A stretch of 64,000 nucleotides of DNA from Methanosarcina barkeri 3 (GCF_000970305.1 NZ_CP009517.1:4464001-4528000); one strand, 5' to 3'. Numbered from the stretch's first letter, positions 1 through 9,928 are shown. A program made the numbers and translations. The notes: generated by a model not told the origin, from the letters alone.

Positions 1-1
1 A

Positions 2-1783
2 AAAGGAAGTCCTGATTCCAGAGTAATTGTTTTTACGAATTATAGGGACACAGCAGAGATAGTGGTAAATGCTCTATCAGGATTTTCAGGAATTGTCCCT
101 ATCCGTTTTGTGGGACAGGCCTCGCGCCGTAAGGATAAAGGGCTTACGCAAAAACAACAGGTGGAAGTTCTTGATAAATTCAGGGCAGGAGAATATAACG
201 TACTTGTAGCTACCTCAGTTGCCGAAGAAGGGCTTGATATTCCTTCCACGGATCTGGTATTATTCTACGAACCCATCCCCTCGGAAATTCGGAGCATCCA
301 GCGTAAAGGCAGGACAGGAAGGCAGCATAAAGGCAGAGTCATTATACTGGTGACAAAGGGTACACGTGACGAAGCATATTACTGGAGCAGTAAGAGTAAG
401 GAAAAAAGGATGCTGAATAGTATGCATGGGCTTGAAGCCCTTCTTGAGCCTAAAAACTCAAAGCAGAGTTTGAAACTTTCAGATTTTGAGTCCAAAATTT
501 TTATTCCGGATCATGAGCAAAATGAAGCTGAAAATGAGATTAAAATAAATAACAATTTTGAAAATGAAGATATAACCCCGGAAAATAAGGATCTAATGCA
601 GGAAAGCAGTAATCTGGCTGTAAATCTCAGTGGTTTTGTAAATAGCAGGGATAAAGCTGTAGATAGCAACTTTTTTGAAGATAACAAGGACGCAGCTACA
701 GATAGCAATAGTCTTGCAATTAACAAGGACGTAACTATAGATAGTAGTAGTTTTGCAGATATTGGAAACAGGGCTGCAGATGTTAGAGATTTCACTGTAG
801 ACCGTGGGCGTTTAACTATAGACAGCAGGAATAAGGCCGCAGGCTTAGGCTACAACAGGACGAGTGAGGAAACTAACGAAGATAACTGTGAAGTTGGGAA
901 AGAAAAAGGAAACAACCAAAAGAACGAAGAAAAAAATAGAGAAGAAAAAAGCAAAGAAGAAAAAAGCAAAGAAGAAAAAAGCAAAAAAGAAAAAAGCAAA
1001 GAAGAAAAAAGCAAAGAAGAAAACGTCAAAGAAAGACAAAAAACATTTGTTTATTTTGAAACTCTTTCCGGAAAGAAAACGGAATCCGCACCTGAAACTG
1101 CTGCAGAGGCATCCGAAATAGGAGTCAGTCCCGAATCCCTGAAAATGGTAGTGGATTACAGGGAAGCAAAAAGTGGGGTTGCTAATACTCTTGATAAGCT
1201 TGGAGTAGAAGTTATTTTTACCACGCTTGAAATTGGTGATTACGTTGTTAGCGACCGCCTTGCTGTAGAAAGAAAGCGCACGGATGACTTTGTAAACTCT
1301 CTTGTTGACGGGAAACGTAATCTTTTTGCGCAATTGTCGGATCTTACAAGAGTATACGAAAAGCCTGTTCTTATCATTGAAGGAACAGAACTTTTTACTT
1401 CCAGGCAAATTAATCCTAATGCTATTTACGGCTCTCTGGTATCTATTTCAATTGATTTTGGAGTATCACTGTTATATTCGAGAGACGAGGAAGAGACTGC
1501 AGCAATTTTAAAAATGCTTGCAAAGCGTGAGCAAATGGAAAATAAACGTGAAGTCAATCCCCATGGAAAAAAGTCAACCAGTACCCTTACTGAGCAGCAG
1601 GAATACCTGGTGTCTGCGATCGCAGACATTGGGCCGAAAGCTGCAAGAAACCTTCTTTTACACTTTGGCTCAGTAGAGGCTATTATGAAAGCTGATGCTA
1701 AAGAACTGAAGAATGTAAAATTAATAGGGCCAAAAAGAGCAGCAAAAATTAGAGAGCTACTTGAAACCCCCTATAAAGAATAA
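2..1783 (+). CDS. hef: Hef-type helicase/nuclease (XPF-FANCM family), 5'-truncated
   Basis: Visible part (593 residues) of a structure-specific helicase-endonuclease that processes stalled replication forks. The frame is open to the window edge, so the N-terminal helicase lobe lies outside. Visible residues 1-135 are the C-terminal SF2 helicase lobe (VIVFTNYRDTA, LVATSVAEEGLDIP, QRKGRTGR, i.e. motifs IV-VI). Residues about 150-378 are a charged, low-complexity linker. About 379-520 is the ERCC4 nuclease domain with VDYREAKSG and the catalytic GDYVVSDRLAVERKRTDD pattern. From about 534 there is a tandem helix-hairpin-helix (DIGPKAARNLL, LIGPKRAAKI). The domain order is that of archaeal Hef. 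The linker includes six 15-bp units (941-1030) encoding EEKSK-type repeats and looser DSN/DNKDA repeats. A 12-bp tandem array begins 35 bp after the stop. Confidence 0.93.
   Translation, partial: KGSPDSRVIVFTNYRDTAEIVVNALSGFSGIVPIRFVGQASRRKDKGLTQKQQVEVLDKFRAGEYNVLVATSVAEEGLDIPSTDLVLFYEPIPSEIRSIQRKGRTGRQHKGRVIILVTKGTRDEAYYWSSKSKEKRMLNSMHGLEALLEPKNSKQSLKLSDFESKIFIPDHEQNEAENEIKINNNFENEDITPENKDLMQESSNLAVNLSGFVNSRDKAVDSNFFEDNKDAATDSNSLAINKDVTIDSSSFADIGNRAADVRDFTVDRGRLTIDSRNKAAGLGYNRTSEETNEDNCEVGKEKGNNQKNEEKNREEKSKEEKSKEEKSKKEKSKEEKSKEENVKERQKTFVYFETLSGKKTESAPETAAEASEIGVSPESLKMVVDYREAKSGVANTLDKLGVEVIFTTLEIGDYVVSDRLAVERKRTDDFVNSLVDGKRNLFAQLSDLTRVYEKPVLIIEGTELFTSRQINPNAIYGSLVSISIDFGVSLLYSRDEEETAAILKMLAKREQMENKREVNPHGKKSTSTLTEQQEYLVSAIADIGPKAARNLLLHFGSVEAIMKADAKELKNVKLIGPKRAAKIRELLETPYKE
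941..1030 (+). repeat. 15-bp tandem repeat inside the hef linker
   Basis: Six copies of gaagaaaaaagcaaa (one variant copy and a diverged last copy) encode the EEKSK run. The unit length keeps the frame. Confidence 0.9.
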
Positions 1784-1818
1784 GTGATGAAAAAAATAGT
1801 GGAAAAGTGACGAAAGAA

Positions 1819-1986
1819 GTAATGAAAAAAGTAATGAAAAAAGTAATGAAAAAAGTAATGAAAAAAGTAATGAAAAAAGTAATGAAAAAAGTAATGAAAA
1901 AAGTAATGAAAAAAGTAATGAAAAAAGTAATGAAAAAAGTAATGAAAGAAGTAATGAAAGAAGTAATGAAAGAAGTAACGAAAAAA
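1819..1986 (+). repeat. 12-bp tandem array, about 14 copies
   Basis: Unit gtaatgaaaaaa, with the last few copies carrying gaaagaa. It starts 35 bp after the hef stop. Frames through it give only (VMKK)n-type peptides and are not credible genes. Confidence 0.95.
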
Positions 1987-2070
1987 AAGCAAGGAAAAAG
2001 ATAAAGAAAAAGTCAAGTTTCTCTATACTCCTCCTTTTCTCCTTCGTTCTTCTCTTTCTTTTTATACCTA

Positions 2071-2229
2071 CTCTTACCTACCTTACCTTTACTCTTACCT
2101 ACCTTACCTTTACTCTTACCTACCTTACCTTTACTCTTACCTACCTTACCTTTACTCTTACCTACCTTACCTTTACTCTTACCTACCTTACCTTTACTCT
2201 TACCTACCTTACCTTTACTCTTACCTTTA
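2071..2229 (+). repeat. 21-bp tandem array, about 7.5 copies
   Basis: The unit begins ctcttacctaccttacc and repeats at exactly 21 bp. The array runs into the stop codon of the minus-strand zinc-protein gene. The stretch 1784-2226 holds only this array and the preceding 12-bp array. Confidence 0.95.
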
Positions 2230-2919
2230 TAATTGCCTCAGGCGTTCTATAAGCTCAAGCCCTTTTCCAATTAATTCCAAATCCTCGGCGATCCTACGCG
2301 GGTCTGTCTCGTTCTCAAGGCAATCTGCAATGTTAATCATTTTTCTAAAGAGAAGATCTTCCAGTACCTTCCGGTCACTATGGACTCCAGTTACCTTTGA
2401 TAATGCTGCCGGTTTTTCTGTTCTTTCTGAGGGTGCAGACTTTACAGGAGCTGCAGGACCTTTAGGTGAAGAAACTGCAGAACTTCTGGGAACTACAGAA
2501 CTTCTAGGAACAGTAGAACCTCTAGAAGCTGCAGGGTATTTCCTTCCTGCTTCTTCTTTTTCAGAAGGTAATACGGGAATTTCCTTTTCTACTGAATCGA
2601 CAGCTTTTTCCTCTTCTTCGGCAGTTTCAGAGGTTCTCAGCCCGAACCTTGACTTTTGCCTGTGTGCCTGGGCTCTCTTTTTAGTCTCAAGAGAAGAATT
2701 ATCTTTTTCTGTAGACGGCCTGGGTTCGGGAGCCTGGACTTCTGCTGCCGGTTCCGGGGTTTCTTTTTCTTCCTGGACATCACATATGGGGCAGATTACT
2801 CTACCCTGATAACGGAATTTTGGGGCTCCGCAGACTTTACAATGCTCAGCAAGCATTGTACCCCCCAGTTCAAGGAAACGGGCTATTCGCTTTACTTTTT
2901 TATCTTTTTCAGAATCCAT
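2227..2919 (-). CDS. SSSCA1 (autoantigen p27)-type zinc-ribbon protein
   Basis: A 230-residue protein. The N-terminal ~50 residues match the archaeal Sjogren's syndrome/scleroderma autoantigen 1 family: a short helix (RIARFLELGGTMLAEHC) leading into a zinc ribbon with CKVCGAP and CPIC pairs. A long, probably disordered middle follows (Pro/Ser/Ala/Glu-rich, with RSSVVPRSSAV-type duplications) and a C-terminal helical segment (LLFRKMINIADCLENE...LELIERLRQL). The molecular function of the family is not established. Start chosen at ATG 2919, preceded by ggaaggtc; an in-frame start at 2967 would add 16 residues. The stop codon sits at the edge of a 21-bp tandem array. Confidence 0.78.
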   Translation of the reverse strand: MDSEKDKKVKRIARFLELGGTMLAEHCKVCGAPKFRYQGRVICPICDVQEEKETPEPAAEVQAPEPRPSTEKDNSSLETKKRAQAHRQKSRFGLRTSETAEEEEKAVDSVEKEIPVLPSEKEEAGRKYPAASRGSTVPRSSVVPRSSAVSSPKGPAAPVKSAPSERTEKPAALSKVTGVHSDRKVLEDLLFRKMINIADCLENETDPRRIAEDLELIGKGLELIERLRQL

Positions 2920-3197
2920 AGTTCTGACCTTCCTTTGTTCATAGTTTCTTATGCATTTGCTTCTCACTTATTTTATTAAATTTTTCCTATAGCTCGCTGT
3001 ACTATGAAACCATTTTGTCCTGTGTAAATTAGAAAAAGGGAACTAACACCGAATCACAATGAGTAGACTCTGAAGAGGGTAACATTTAAAATCACCGATA
3101 ATATTTTATATAACAAGCCTGTCTTAGACTAGTCTATACTATATTAGCTATATTAGCTCTAATTTTTATATCATAATTGACTGCGAAGGTGATTCGA

Positions 3198-3470
3198 ATG
3201 TCATCAAATGATTCAGCAGAAGTTATAAAACAATGTCTTCAGGTCCTAGAAAGTATAACCAGTGACTCCTCAGTTCCTAGAAATATCAGGCGTTCCGTAA
3301 ATGAAATTATGGACATACTGAACAACGAATCCGAACCTCTCTTTCTTAGAGCGGCATCAAGCATTTCCATTCTCGAAGATATAAGCAATGATCCCAACCT
3401 TCCTCTGCACACAAGAACTTTAATATGGAATCTCTCAAGCCAGCTCGAGACCATTCCTGTGGATGAATAA
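3198..3470 (+). CDS. UPF0147 family protein
   Basis: A 90-residue acidic helical protein of the archaeal UPF0147 family, recognised from the conserved pattern around [34 protein letters not shown] and [16 protein letters not shown]. These look like HEAT-like helical repeats. No biochemical function is known to me. ATG 3198 is preceded by aaggtgat at good spacing; an upstream TTG (3177) would add seven residues and overlaps that ribosome-binding site. A TATA-like tttatataa lies near 3104-3112. Confidence 0.85.
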   Translation: MSSNDSAEVIKQCLQVLESITSDSSVPRNIRRSVNEIMDILNNESEPLFLRAASSISILEDISNDPNLPLHTRTLIWNLSSQLETIPVDE

Positions 3471-3723
3471 TACAGACGTAATAATACATAGCTATACAGA
3501 CGTAAAACACATAGCTCTTAAAACATAAAATAGAATTTACGCTGGAGCACAGGCTGGGAATAGACAAGCTCCAAGAAAAAAACATCTCTTGAGATGATCC
3601 TGCTAAAAAATCCCTAACTCTGACTAATTCTAAAAAAAGAACCAAAAGGTAATAACCTTACTATTCTATTGGTTACCTCTAGTTGCTTTTGGAATTGTCT
3701 TCTGGAAGTTAGAGGATATTGAC

Positions 3724-3750
3724 AAGGAAAAAGCCTTTTTCCTTCTTTTT
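3724..3750 (+). terminator. Hairpin plus T-run
   Basis: aaggaaaaa and tttttcctt form a 9-bp stem around gcc, followed by cttttttata. It lies 250 bp past the UPF0147 stop, so the assignment to that transcript is inferred. Confidence 0.5.
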
Positions 3751-3961
3751 TATATATTTTCCAGGGAACTGGAGATTAAATGGAAAAATGGTAGAAGAAA
3801 GATAAAAAGGGATGGAGTTTCAAACTCAGACCTAACGCAGACTATAAAAGAGAAAGATTTAAAGAGTTCTAAACTCAGCATAACAAGAAAAAATTTATAC
3901 ACAGATAATAGATATTTAAAGAGAACTTATTAAATGAAACTGCAGAAGAATTCTGAAAAAC

Positions 3962-4049
3962 AAATAGAAAGTATATGAAAAATAGAAGGTATATAAAAAA
4001 ATAGGAAGTATATAAAAATAGAAAGTATATAAAAATAGAAAGTACATAA
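3962..4049 (+). repeat. 17-bp imperfect tandem repeat, about 5 copies
   Basis: Unit aaaaatagaaagtatat with variants, upstream of the translin-like gene. Confidence 0.8.
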
Positions 4050-4129
4050 GAATGTTTTAGTTTTAAATTAAAATTAGTTTTAGGCGGAAAAAGCCAATCG
4101 TTTAAAAGCTAAGAAACGTAAAAGGGGGT

Positions 4130-4765
4130 ATGAAAGTCTTGCTTGAAGAAATCTCGGCCCGGATAAGAGAAAATTTTGAGGCCAAAGACAGTATAAGGGA
4201 AGAAGGATTGAAGATTTCCCGAGAAGTTGTCAGGGAATGCAGGACAGCATCATTTGCTCTACACAGTCAGGACTTCGAAAAGGCAGATAAAAACATCAAA
4301 ACCGCAGGACATGCGCTTGAGAAACTTGAGATTCTTTTCGAAGGGCATGCTGACATTTATCATGCAGGCTTTGTAGAACATGCTCAGCAGGAGTATTCGG
4401 AGGTTTCAGTCCTCAGTAGCCTGCTGAAAGAAGAAGGAGGAAAACTTCCCTCCCCTGAAGAGTTAAGAGTCGAATATGCAGCTTACCTTAATGGGCTTGG
4501 AGATGTTGTCGGAGAGCTTAGGAGGCATGTTCTGGACCTCATAAGGAAAGAGTCCTTTGAGAAAGCCGAAGTGTTTTTAGGTATCATGGAAAATATCCAT
4601 GCAGCACTTATGGACTTTGACTACCCTGATGCCATAACCGGAGGACTGAGGCGAAAAACCGACATATCCCGCTCCTTAATAGAAAAGACGCGGGGTGATG
4701 TTGTTAACGCAATTGGTCAGAAAAAGCTTGAAATTGCGATGCGAAATCTGGAGTCCAAACTTTAA
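4130..4765 (+). CDS. Translin/Trax-family RNA-binding protein
   Basis: A 211-residue all-helical protein. The N-terminal helix (MKVLLEEISARIRENFEAKDSIREEGLKIS), the central YLNGLGDVVGELRRHVLD and the late FDYPDAITGGLRRKTDISRSLIEK match the translin/Trax superfamily. In Trax-like members, acidic residues of the GDxxGEL helix and an Asp in the later segment form an RNase site; comparable residues (GDVVGEL; FDYPD) are visible here, so endoribonuclease activity is possible but inferred. The length is close to archaeal translin homologues. ATG 4130 directly follows aagggggt. The gene is monocistronic, with spacers of 660 bp before and 372 bp after. Confidence 0.82.
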   Translation: MKVLLEEISARIRENFEAKDSIREEGLKISREVVRECRTASFALHSQDFEKADKNIKTAGHALEKLEILFEGHADIYHAGFVEHAQQEYSEVSVLSSLLKEEGGKLPSPEELRVEYAAYLNGLGDVVGELRRHVLDLIRKESFEKAEVFLGIMENIHAALMDFDYPDAITGGLRRKTDISRSLIEKTRGDVVNAIGQKKLEIAMRNLESKL

Positions 4766-5137
4766 CCTTAGACAAGAAATGCTTAAATATCGAGCAAGTT
4801 AGCACTTTTTAAACTGCAAAACTAAAATTGATCGTAAAGTGCAATCCACTAATATACAGCTCACATGATAACTATTAATCAATTGATTATTTAACAGCTA
4901 TCTGGCCGTTCGATAGTTCAACTGTCTAAACTTTGGGATATGGAATTCAAAAGTAATCAATTCAGAATTAAGACAGTTTATAATCACAATTAAAAAGCTT
5001 AGAATGAATTTAACAGCTTATAACTATAGCTGGCAGGCTCAGAACTTCAATAATCTAGAACTCCAATAATCTAGAACTCCAATAATCTAGAATTCCAATA
5101 ATCTAGAATTCCAATAATCTATTACAAGAGGATATGC
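4766..5137. other. Spacer and leader before sepS
   Basis: AT-rich region with a 16-bp tandem array (5041-5120) ending 17 bp before the sepS start. No gene seen. Confidence 0.6.
5041..5120 (+). repeat. 16-bp tandem array, 5 copies
   Basis: Unit agaactccaataatct (later copies agaattcc...). It occupies the presumed 5' leader of sepS, unlike most arrays here, which lie 3' of genes. Confidence 0.92.
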
Positions 5138-6757
5138 ATGAAATTTGATCCAGAAAAAATAAAAAGAGACGCTAAAGAGAACTTTGACCTTACCTGGAAC
5201 GAGGGCAAAAAGCTGGTCAGGACACCTACCCTGAACGAACGTTATCCCAGGACAACTCTGAGATATGGAAAAGCCCATCCTGTTTACGATACAATCCAGA
5301 AACTTAGAGAAGCCTATTTAAGAATGGGCTTTGAAGAGATGATGAACCCTCTAATAGTGGATGATAAAGAGGTACACAAACAGTTCGGAAGCGAAGCTCT
5401 TGCAGTCCTGGATCGCTGTTTTTATCTTGCAGGCCTGCCAAGGCCAAACGTTGGAATTTCCGACGAGCGCACCGCAGAGGTAAAAGAAATTCTCGGAGAT
5501 ATAGGCGATGAAGGAGTCGAAAAGATAAGGCAGGTTCTCCACTCGTATAAAAAGGGAAAGATAGAAGGAGATGACCTTGTACCCGAGATTTCAGCAGTAC
5601 TTGGAATTTCGGATGCCCTTGTTGCAGATATGATCGACAAAGTTTTCCCGGAATTTAAAGAGCTTGTACCCCAGGCGAGCACAAAGACACTCCGCAGCCA
5701 CATGACAAGCGGCTGGTTTATTTCGCTCGGTGCTCTCCTCGAAAGACAGGAGCCTCCCTTTCATTTCTTCTCTGTAGATCGCTGTTTCAGGAGAGAGCAG
5801 CAGGAAGATGCCTCAAGACTCATGACCTATTATTCGGCTTCCTGCGTAATTATGGATGAAGATGTGACTGTAGATCACGGAAAAGCCGTTTCAGAAGGAC
5901 TCCTTTCTCAGTTTGGATTTGAAAAATTCCTTTTCAGACCCGATGAGAAACGCAGCAAATATTATATTCCTGACACACAGACCGAAGTATTTGCCTTCCA
6001 CCCGAAGCTTGTGGGCTCCAATTCAAAATACTCTGACGGCTGGATAGAGATTGCAACTTTTGGAATTTACTCCCCAACAGCGCTTGCCCAATATGATATC
6101 CCGTACCCTGTAATGAACCTCGGGCTCGGGGTAGAAAGGCTGGCAATGATTCTTCACGATGCCCCTGATATCCGTTCTCTTACCTACCCACAGATTCCGC
6201 AGTATACAGAATGGGAAATGTCAGATGGTGAGCTTGCAAAACAAGTTTTCGTAGATAAGGCACCCGAAACTCCTGAAGGACTTGAGATTGCAGCTTCTAT
6301 TGTTTCCCAGTGCGAATTGCATGGAGAAGAACCGAGTCCCTGTGAATTCCCTGCCTGGGAAGGAGAAGTTTTTGGTAGGAAAGTAAAGGTTTCCGTAATC
6401 GAGCCGGAAGAAAATACAAAGCTCTGCGGACCTGCAGCTTTTAATGAGGTTGTAGCCTATCAGGGAGATATCATGGGTATTCCGAATACCAAGAAATGGC
6501 AAAAAGCCTTTGAAAACCATTCTGCAAAGGCAGGAATTCGCTTTATAGAAGCATTTGCAGCTCAGGCTGCCAGAGAAATTGAAGAAGCTGCCCTGTCAGG
6601 AGCAACTGAGCATATAGTAAGAGTAAGGATTACCAAAGTTCCTTCTGAAGTTAACCTTAGAATAGGCTCTATTGCCCAGCGTTATATTACAGGTAAAAAC
6701 AAAAAAATAGATATGAGAGGCCCGGTTTTCACATCTGTAAAAGCTGAATTTATGTGA
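5138..6757 (+). CDS. sepS: O-phosphoseryl-tRNA(Cys) synthetase (SepRS)
   Basis: A 539-residue class II aminoacyl-tRNA synthetase that charges tRNA-Cys with phosphoserine, the first step of tRNA-dependent cysteine synthesis in methanogens. Class II motifs are visible: motif 1 around MGFEEMMNPLIVDD, motif 2 as DRCFRREQQEDASRL and motif 3 as MNLGLGVERLAM. The SepRS-specific context TLRSHMTSGWFISL sits before motif 2. The C-terminal part (about 400-539) is the anticodon-recognition region. The length equals Methanosarcina SepRS. The start has gaggat four bases upstream. Followed after 25 bp by a DUF169 gene with its own ribosome-binding site, so co-transcription is possible. SepCysS is not in this window. 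Confidence 0.95.
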   Translation: MKFDPEKIKRDAKENFDLTWNEGKKLVRTPTLNERYPRTTLRYGKAHPVYDTIQKLREAYLRMGFEEMMNPLIVDDKEVHKQFGSEALAVLDRCFYLAGLPRPNVGISDERTAEVKEILGDIGDEGVEKIRQVLHSYKKGKIEGDDLVPEISAVLGISDALVADMIDKVFPEFKELVPQASTKTLRSHMTSGWFISLGALLERQEPPFHFFSVDRCFRREQQEDASRLMTYYSASCVIMDEDVTVDHGKAVSEGLLSQFGFEKFLFRPDEKRSKYYIPDTQTEVFAFHPKLVGSNSKYSDGWIEIATFGIYSPTALAQYDIPYPVMNLGLGVERLAMILHDAPDIRSLTYPQIPQYTEWEMSDGELAKQVFVDKAPETPEGLEIAASIVSQCELHGEEPSPCEFPAWEGEVFGRKVKVSVIEPEENTKLCGPAAFNEVVAYQGDIMGIPNTKKWQKAFENHSAKAGIRFIEAFAAQAAREIEEAALSGATEHIVRVRITKVPSEVNLRIGSIAQRYITGKNKKIDMRGPVFTSVKAEFM

Positions 6758-6782
6758 AAGCCAGAAAAAAGGAGTATGCTGC

Positions 6783-7559
6783 ATGCAAACTGCTCAAAAA
6801 AGCCCTTTTTCAACATATCCGGAATTAAGCTGGCTAATGGAAGCTGGTGAGCCTGTGTGTGTAACCTTTGAAACAGGACACGAAAGCGGGTATAAAGTTG
6901 ATAGCAAAGTCGAGTGTAGAGTTGAGCGAGAAATAGGCAGCGAAACCGAAATTGAAAAAGGTATTAAGGGAAAAAACGAGGATATAGTAGTTGATACAGG
7001 AGACGAAAAATCTCCTGAAAAATCTCATTTTCTTTTTTGCGAACTTGTGCAAAAAGCGCGTATGGGAGAAGCATTTCTTATTTCGGGGCAGAGTTGTTCT
7101 CCTGGAGATTATATTCTGGGCTTTTCTGAAAAGAGCCCTGCTGCATACTACCTGAGTTCCGGAAGATATAAAGACTCGCAGGCTGCGGAAAATGCAGCTT
7201 TATCGCTTCCGAGGCTGAAAAAGAAATTTTGCTTTATAAGAATCGAGCCCCTGTCCCTTAATAAAGGCAGTTTTGATGTGCTGATTCTTTTCCTGAAGCC
7301 CGAAAAAGCTATGCGCATTGTTCAGGCCAGTGCATATTCCGAAGGAAAAAGGTCAGTTGTGGATACAATGGGTGCAGCTTCAGTATGCGGAGATTGTACC
7401 GTACTTGCTTACAGGCAGGGTATGGGCCTATCTTTCGGATGCAAGGGATCAAGGAAACATAGTGGATACGAAGATTCTGAGGTTCCCCTTGGACTTTCTC
7501 TTGAAAAAGCGGCTGAGATAGAATTGACGATCTCAAAACTTCCTAAAACACGAGAGTAA
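6783..7559 (+). CDS. DUF169 family protein
   Basis: A 258-residue protein. The part from about residue 80 (FCELVQKARMGEAFLIS, CSPGDYILGF, AALSLPRLKKKFCFI, LILFLKPEKAMRIVQA, MGAASVCGDCTVLAY) matches the DUF169/COG2043 family found in methanogens, whose function is unknown. Cysteines in SVCGDC and SCSPGDY could bind a metal or cofactor. The first 75 residues include a charged insert (about 33-72, VDSKVECRVEREIG...) not expected in the family. ATG 6783 is preceded by ggagtatgctgc. It lies 25 bp after sepS on the same strand. Confidence 0.78.
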   Translation: MQTAQKSPFSTYPELSWLMEAGEPVCVTFETGHESGYKVDSKVECRVEREIGSETEIEKGIKGKNEDIVVDTGDEKSPEKSHFLFCELVQKARMGEAFLISGQSCSPGDYILGFSEKSPAAYYLSSGRYKDSQAAENAALSLPRLKKKFCFIRIEPLSLNKGSFDVLILFLKPEKAMRIVQASAYSEGKRSVVDTMGAASVCGDCTVLAYRQGMGLSFGCKGSRKHSGYEDSEVPLGLSLEKAAEIELTISKLPKTRE

Positions 7560-7605
7560 GAAAGATAACTGCAAGTATTTTTCTGATTTCCGAGAGAACA
7601 AAAAA

Positions 7606-7680
7606 TTTTGAAACTATGTGTTTTGAAACTATGTGTTTTGAAACTATGTGTTTTGAAACTATGTATTTTGAAACTATGTA
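7606..7680 (+). repeat. 15-bp tandem array, 5 copies
   Basis: Unit ttttgaaactatgtg, last copies ...gta. It begins 47 bp after the DUF169 stop. Confidence 0.93.
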
Positions 7681-7897
7681 TTTTTATAGATATCCAGCCT
7701 TTCCGAAACAGGAAAAAATTGAATTCCGAAACTGGTAAATAAATTCTCTTTTAGAATTCCTTTTTTCAAAAAATCTCCAACCGAAAAACATGCGTTTTTT
7801 TCCATTAAAAACAGTCAAGAAATTGGTTTCTCTTTTGTTTTATTTAAAGAAGAAAATAGATAAAATCCCTATTATCCAGAGCTAATAGTGGGATGAG

Positions 7898-7906
7898 TTT
7901 ATATAG
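7898..7906 (+). promoter_or_regulatory. Thermosome TATA box
   Basis: tttatatag, about 72 bases before the start codon, giving a predicted leader of about 45-50 nt. A strong ribosome-binding site, ggagga (7965-7970), precedes the ATG. No heat-shock operator could be identified by eye. Confidence 0.55.
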
Positions 7907-7977
7907 AAGTACAAACATGTAAAATGCGATTTTAATTGCAAAGCTATTTCAGACTCATACTAATGGAGGATTAAATC

Positions 7978-9630
7978 ATGGCAGGACAGCCAATATTCAT
8001 TTTAAAAGAAGGAAGTAAGCGAACCAGAGGCAGGGATGCCCAGAGTAACAATATCATGGCTGCAAAGGCAGTAGCCGAAGCCGTAAGAACAACCCTTGGT
8101 CCCAAGGGCATGGACAAAATGCTCGTGGACTCTATGGGTGATGTGGTTATTACAAACGACGGAGCAACCATTCTCAAAGAAATGGACATCGAACATCCTG
8201 CAGCAAAGATGGTAGTGGAAGTAGCCAAGACACAGGATGAGGAAGTCGGAGACGGCACTACCAGTGCAGCTGTGGTCGCAGGCCAGCTCTTAAGTAAAGC
8301 TGAGGATTTAATCGAGCAGGAAATCCACCCGACAATTATCGCATCAGGGTACAGACTTGCAGCCGAAAAAGCCGTCGAAGTCCTGAACTCCCTTGCAATG
8401 ACAGTAGAACTGTCCAACCGTGACCTACTGATTAGCATTGCTGAAACCGCAATGACTGGAAAGGGTGCTGAGTCCTCCAAAAAACTCCTTTCAGAGATTA
8501 CCGTAGATGCTGTAACAAGCGTTGTAGACAAAAACGGAAAGAATTCTGTTGACAGAGACAACATCAATGTTGTTAAGAAAGTCGGCGGCAGGGTAGAGGA
8601 TTCCGAGCTTATTCGGGGCATGATCATTGACAAAGAGAGAATCCACCCCAACATGCCTGAAAAAGTTAAGGATGCAAAAATCCTTCTTCTTAACACCGCA
8701 ATCGAACTCAAGGACACTGAAGTAGATGCTGAAATTTCTATAACCTCTCCTGACCAGCTCCAGTCCTTCCTTGACCAGGAAGAGCAGATGCTCAAGAAGA
8801 TTGTTCAGAAAGTTATTGGCAGTGGAGCAAATGTTGTTTTCTGTCAGAAAGGAATTGAAGACCTTGCCCAGCACTACCTTGCAAAAGCAGGTATTTTTGC
8901 TGTCCGCAGAGTCAAGAAGAGCGACATGGAAAAGCTTGCAAGAGCAACAGGCGGCAAACTCATTACCAACATGGATGAGATCACTTCTGAAGACCTCGGA
9001 TATGCAGCACTTGTGGAAGAGAAAAAGGTTGGCGGAGACAGTATGACCTTTGTCACAGGTTGCGACAACCCTAAGGCTGTAACAATCCTGCTGCGCGGTG
9101 GCACAGAGCATGTCGTTGACAGCATTGACAGCGCTCTTGAAGATGCCCTGCGTGTGGTTGGAGTTGCAATCGAGGACGAGAAACTCGTTGCAGGCGGCGG
9201 TTCCCCTGAAGTTGAGGTTGCACTCAGGCTCCAGGAATATGCAGCAACCCTCGAAGGCAGAGAACAGCTTGCAGTTAAAGCCTATGCTGAAGCTCTTGAA
9301 ATAATTCCAAGAACTCTTGCAGAAAACGCAGGTCTAGATCCAATCGACATGCTCATGGAACTCCGTTCACAGCACGAAAAAGGTGTAAAGACCGCAGGAC
9401 TCAATGTTTTCGAAGGCAAAGTCGTTGACATGTGGAAAAACTTTGTGGTTGAGCCCCTCAGAGTCAAGACCCAGGTTATCAATGCAGCTACAGAGTCTGC
9501 AGTTATGATCCTCAGGATCGACGATATTATAGCTTCTACCCGTGCAGCCCCAGGCCCTGAAGAAATGGGTGGAATGGGCGGAATGCCCCCAGGAATGGGT
9601 GGAATGGGCGGAATGCCTCCAATGATGTAA
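7978..9630 (+). CDS. thsA: Thermosome subunit (group II chaperonin)
   Basis: A 550-residue group II chaperonin subunit that folds cytosolic proteins in a double-ring, lid-closing complex. Visible signatures: [27 protein letters not shown] near the N-terminus, the ATPase motif [16 protein letters not shown], and [15 protein letters not shown] in the C-terminal equatorial domain. The tail carries the Gly/Met-rich [15 protein letters not shown] repeats that line the ring interior. Full family length. Methanosarcina encodes several thermosome subunits; which one this is cannot be settled from the sequence alone. Monocistronic, with a TATA box and strong ggagga site upstream and a GC hairpin downstream. 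Confidence 0.96.
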   Translation: MAGQPIFILKEGSKRTRGRDAQSNNIMAAKAVAEAVRTTLGPKGMDKMLVDSMGDVVITNDGATILKEMDIEHPAAKMVVEVAKTQDEEVGDGTTSAAVVAGQLLSKAEDLIEQEIHPTIIASGYRLAAEKAVEVLNSLAMTVELSNRDLLISIAETAMTGKGAESSKKLLSEITVDAVTSVVDKNGKNSVDRDNINVVKKVGGRVEDSELIRGMIIDKERIHPNMPEKVKDAKILLLNTAIELKDTEVDAEISITSPDQLQSFLDQEEQMLKKIVQKVIGSGANVVFCQKGIEDLAQHYLAKAGIFAVRRVKKSDMEKLARATGGKLITNMDEITSEDLGYAALVEEKKVGGDSMTFVTGCDNPKAVTILLRGGTEHVVDSIDSALEDALRVVGVAIEDEKLVAGGGSPEVEVALRLQEYAATLEGREQLAVKAYAEALEIIPRTLAENAGLDPIDMLMELRSQHEKGVKTAGLNVFEGKVVDMWKNFVVEPLRVKTQVINAATESAVMILRIDDIIASTRAAPGPEEMGGMGGMPPGMGGMGGMPPMM

Positions 9631-9671
9631 TCCGGAAAAGAATAAAAACCATTTTGGGATAACAGGAAGAA

Positions 9672-9699
9672 GCACGGTTTTCACTCCGTGCGATCCTTT
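9672..9699 (+). terminator. Thermosome terminator hairpin
   Basis: gcacgg / ccgtgc stem with an 8-base loop, followed by gatcctttt, 42 bp after the thermosome stop. Confidence 0.6.
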
Positions 9700-9824
9700 T
9701 AACCCTTAAAAACCGAAGTCTGAAAAAATTTTGTTCCGGCCTCTCACCGGAAGTCAATGTGAATCTCCATGCAAATCTCTTTTTTCAGACTTTTCCAATA
9801 TTAGTAGACTATTTTTAAGGTTAT

Positions 9825-9878
9825 TTAGATTATTTTCAGGTTTTAGATTATTTTCAGGTTTTAGATTATTTTCAGGTT
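9825..9878 (+). repeat. 18-bp tandem repeat, 3 copies
   Basis: Unit ttagattattttcaggtt, between the converging thermosome and cdc6 genes, 50 bp from the cdc6 stop. Confidence 0.9.
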
Positions 9879-9928
9879 TTTCAATTCTGAAATGTAGAAT
9901 TCCTTACTGGTTTTATAGGACTCTTTAC

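Larger units (their letters stand above)
3471..4129. other. 660-bp intergenic region, no gene seen
   Basis: AT-rich spacer between the UPF0147 and translin-like genes. It holds a terminator-like hairpin (3724-3750) and a 17-bp repeat (3962-4049). I see no plausible coding frame or tRNA. Confidence 0.6.
7560..7977. other. Spacer and thermosome promoter region
   Basis: Contains the 15-bp array at 7606-7680, then the thermosome promoter (tttatatag 7898-7906). No gene seen. Confidence 0.6.

Noticed and set aside
845-1408. Minus-strand 187-codon frame over hef
   Set aside because: Antisense shadow of the Lys/Glu-rich linker and ERCC4 domain; the plus-strand protein is clearly real.
1771-2016. 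Frames coding (VMKK)n and (YFFH)n
   Set aside because: Products of the 12-bp array only.
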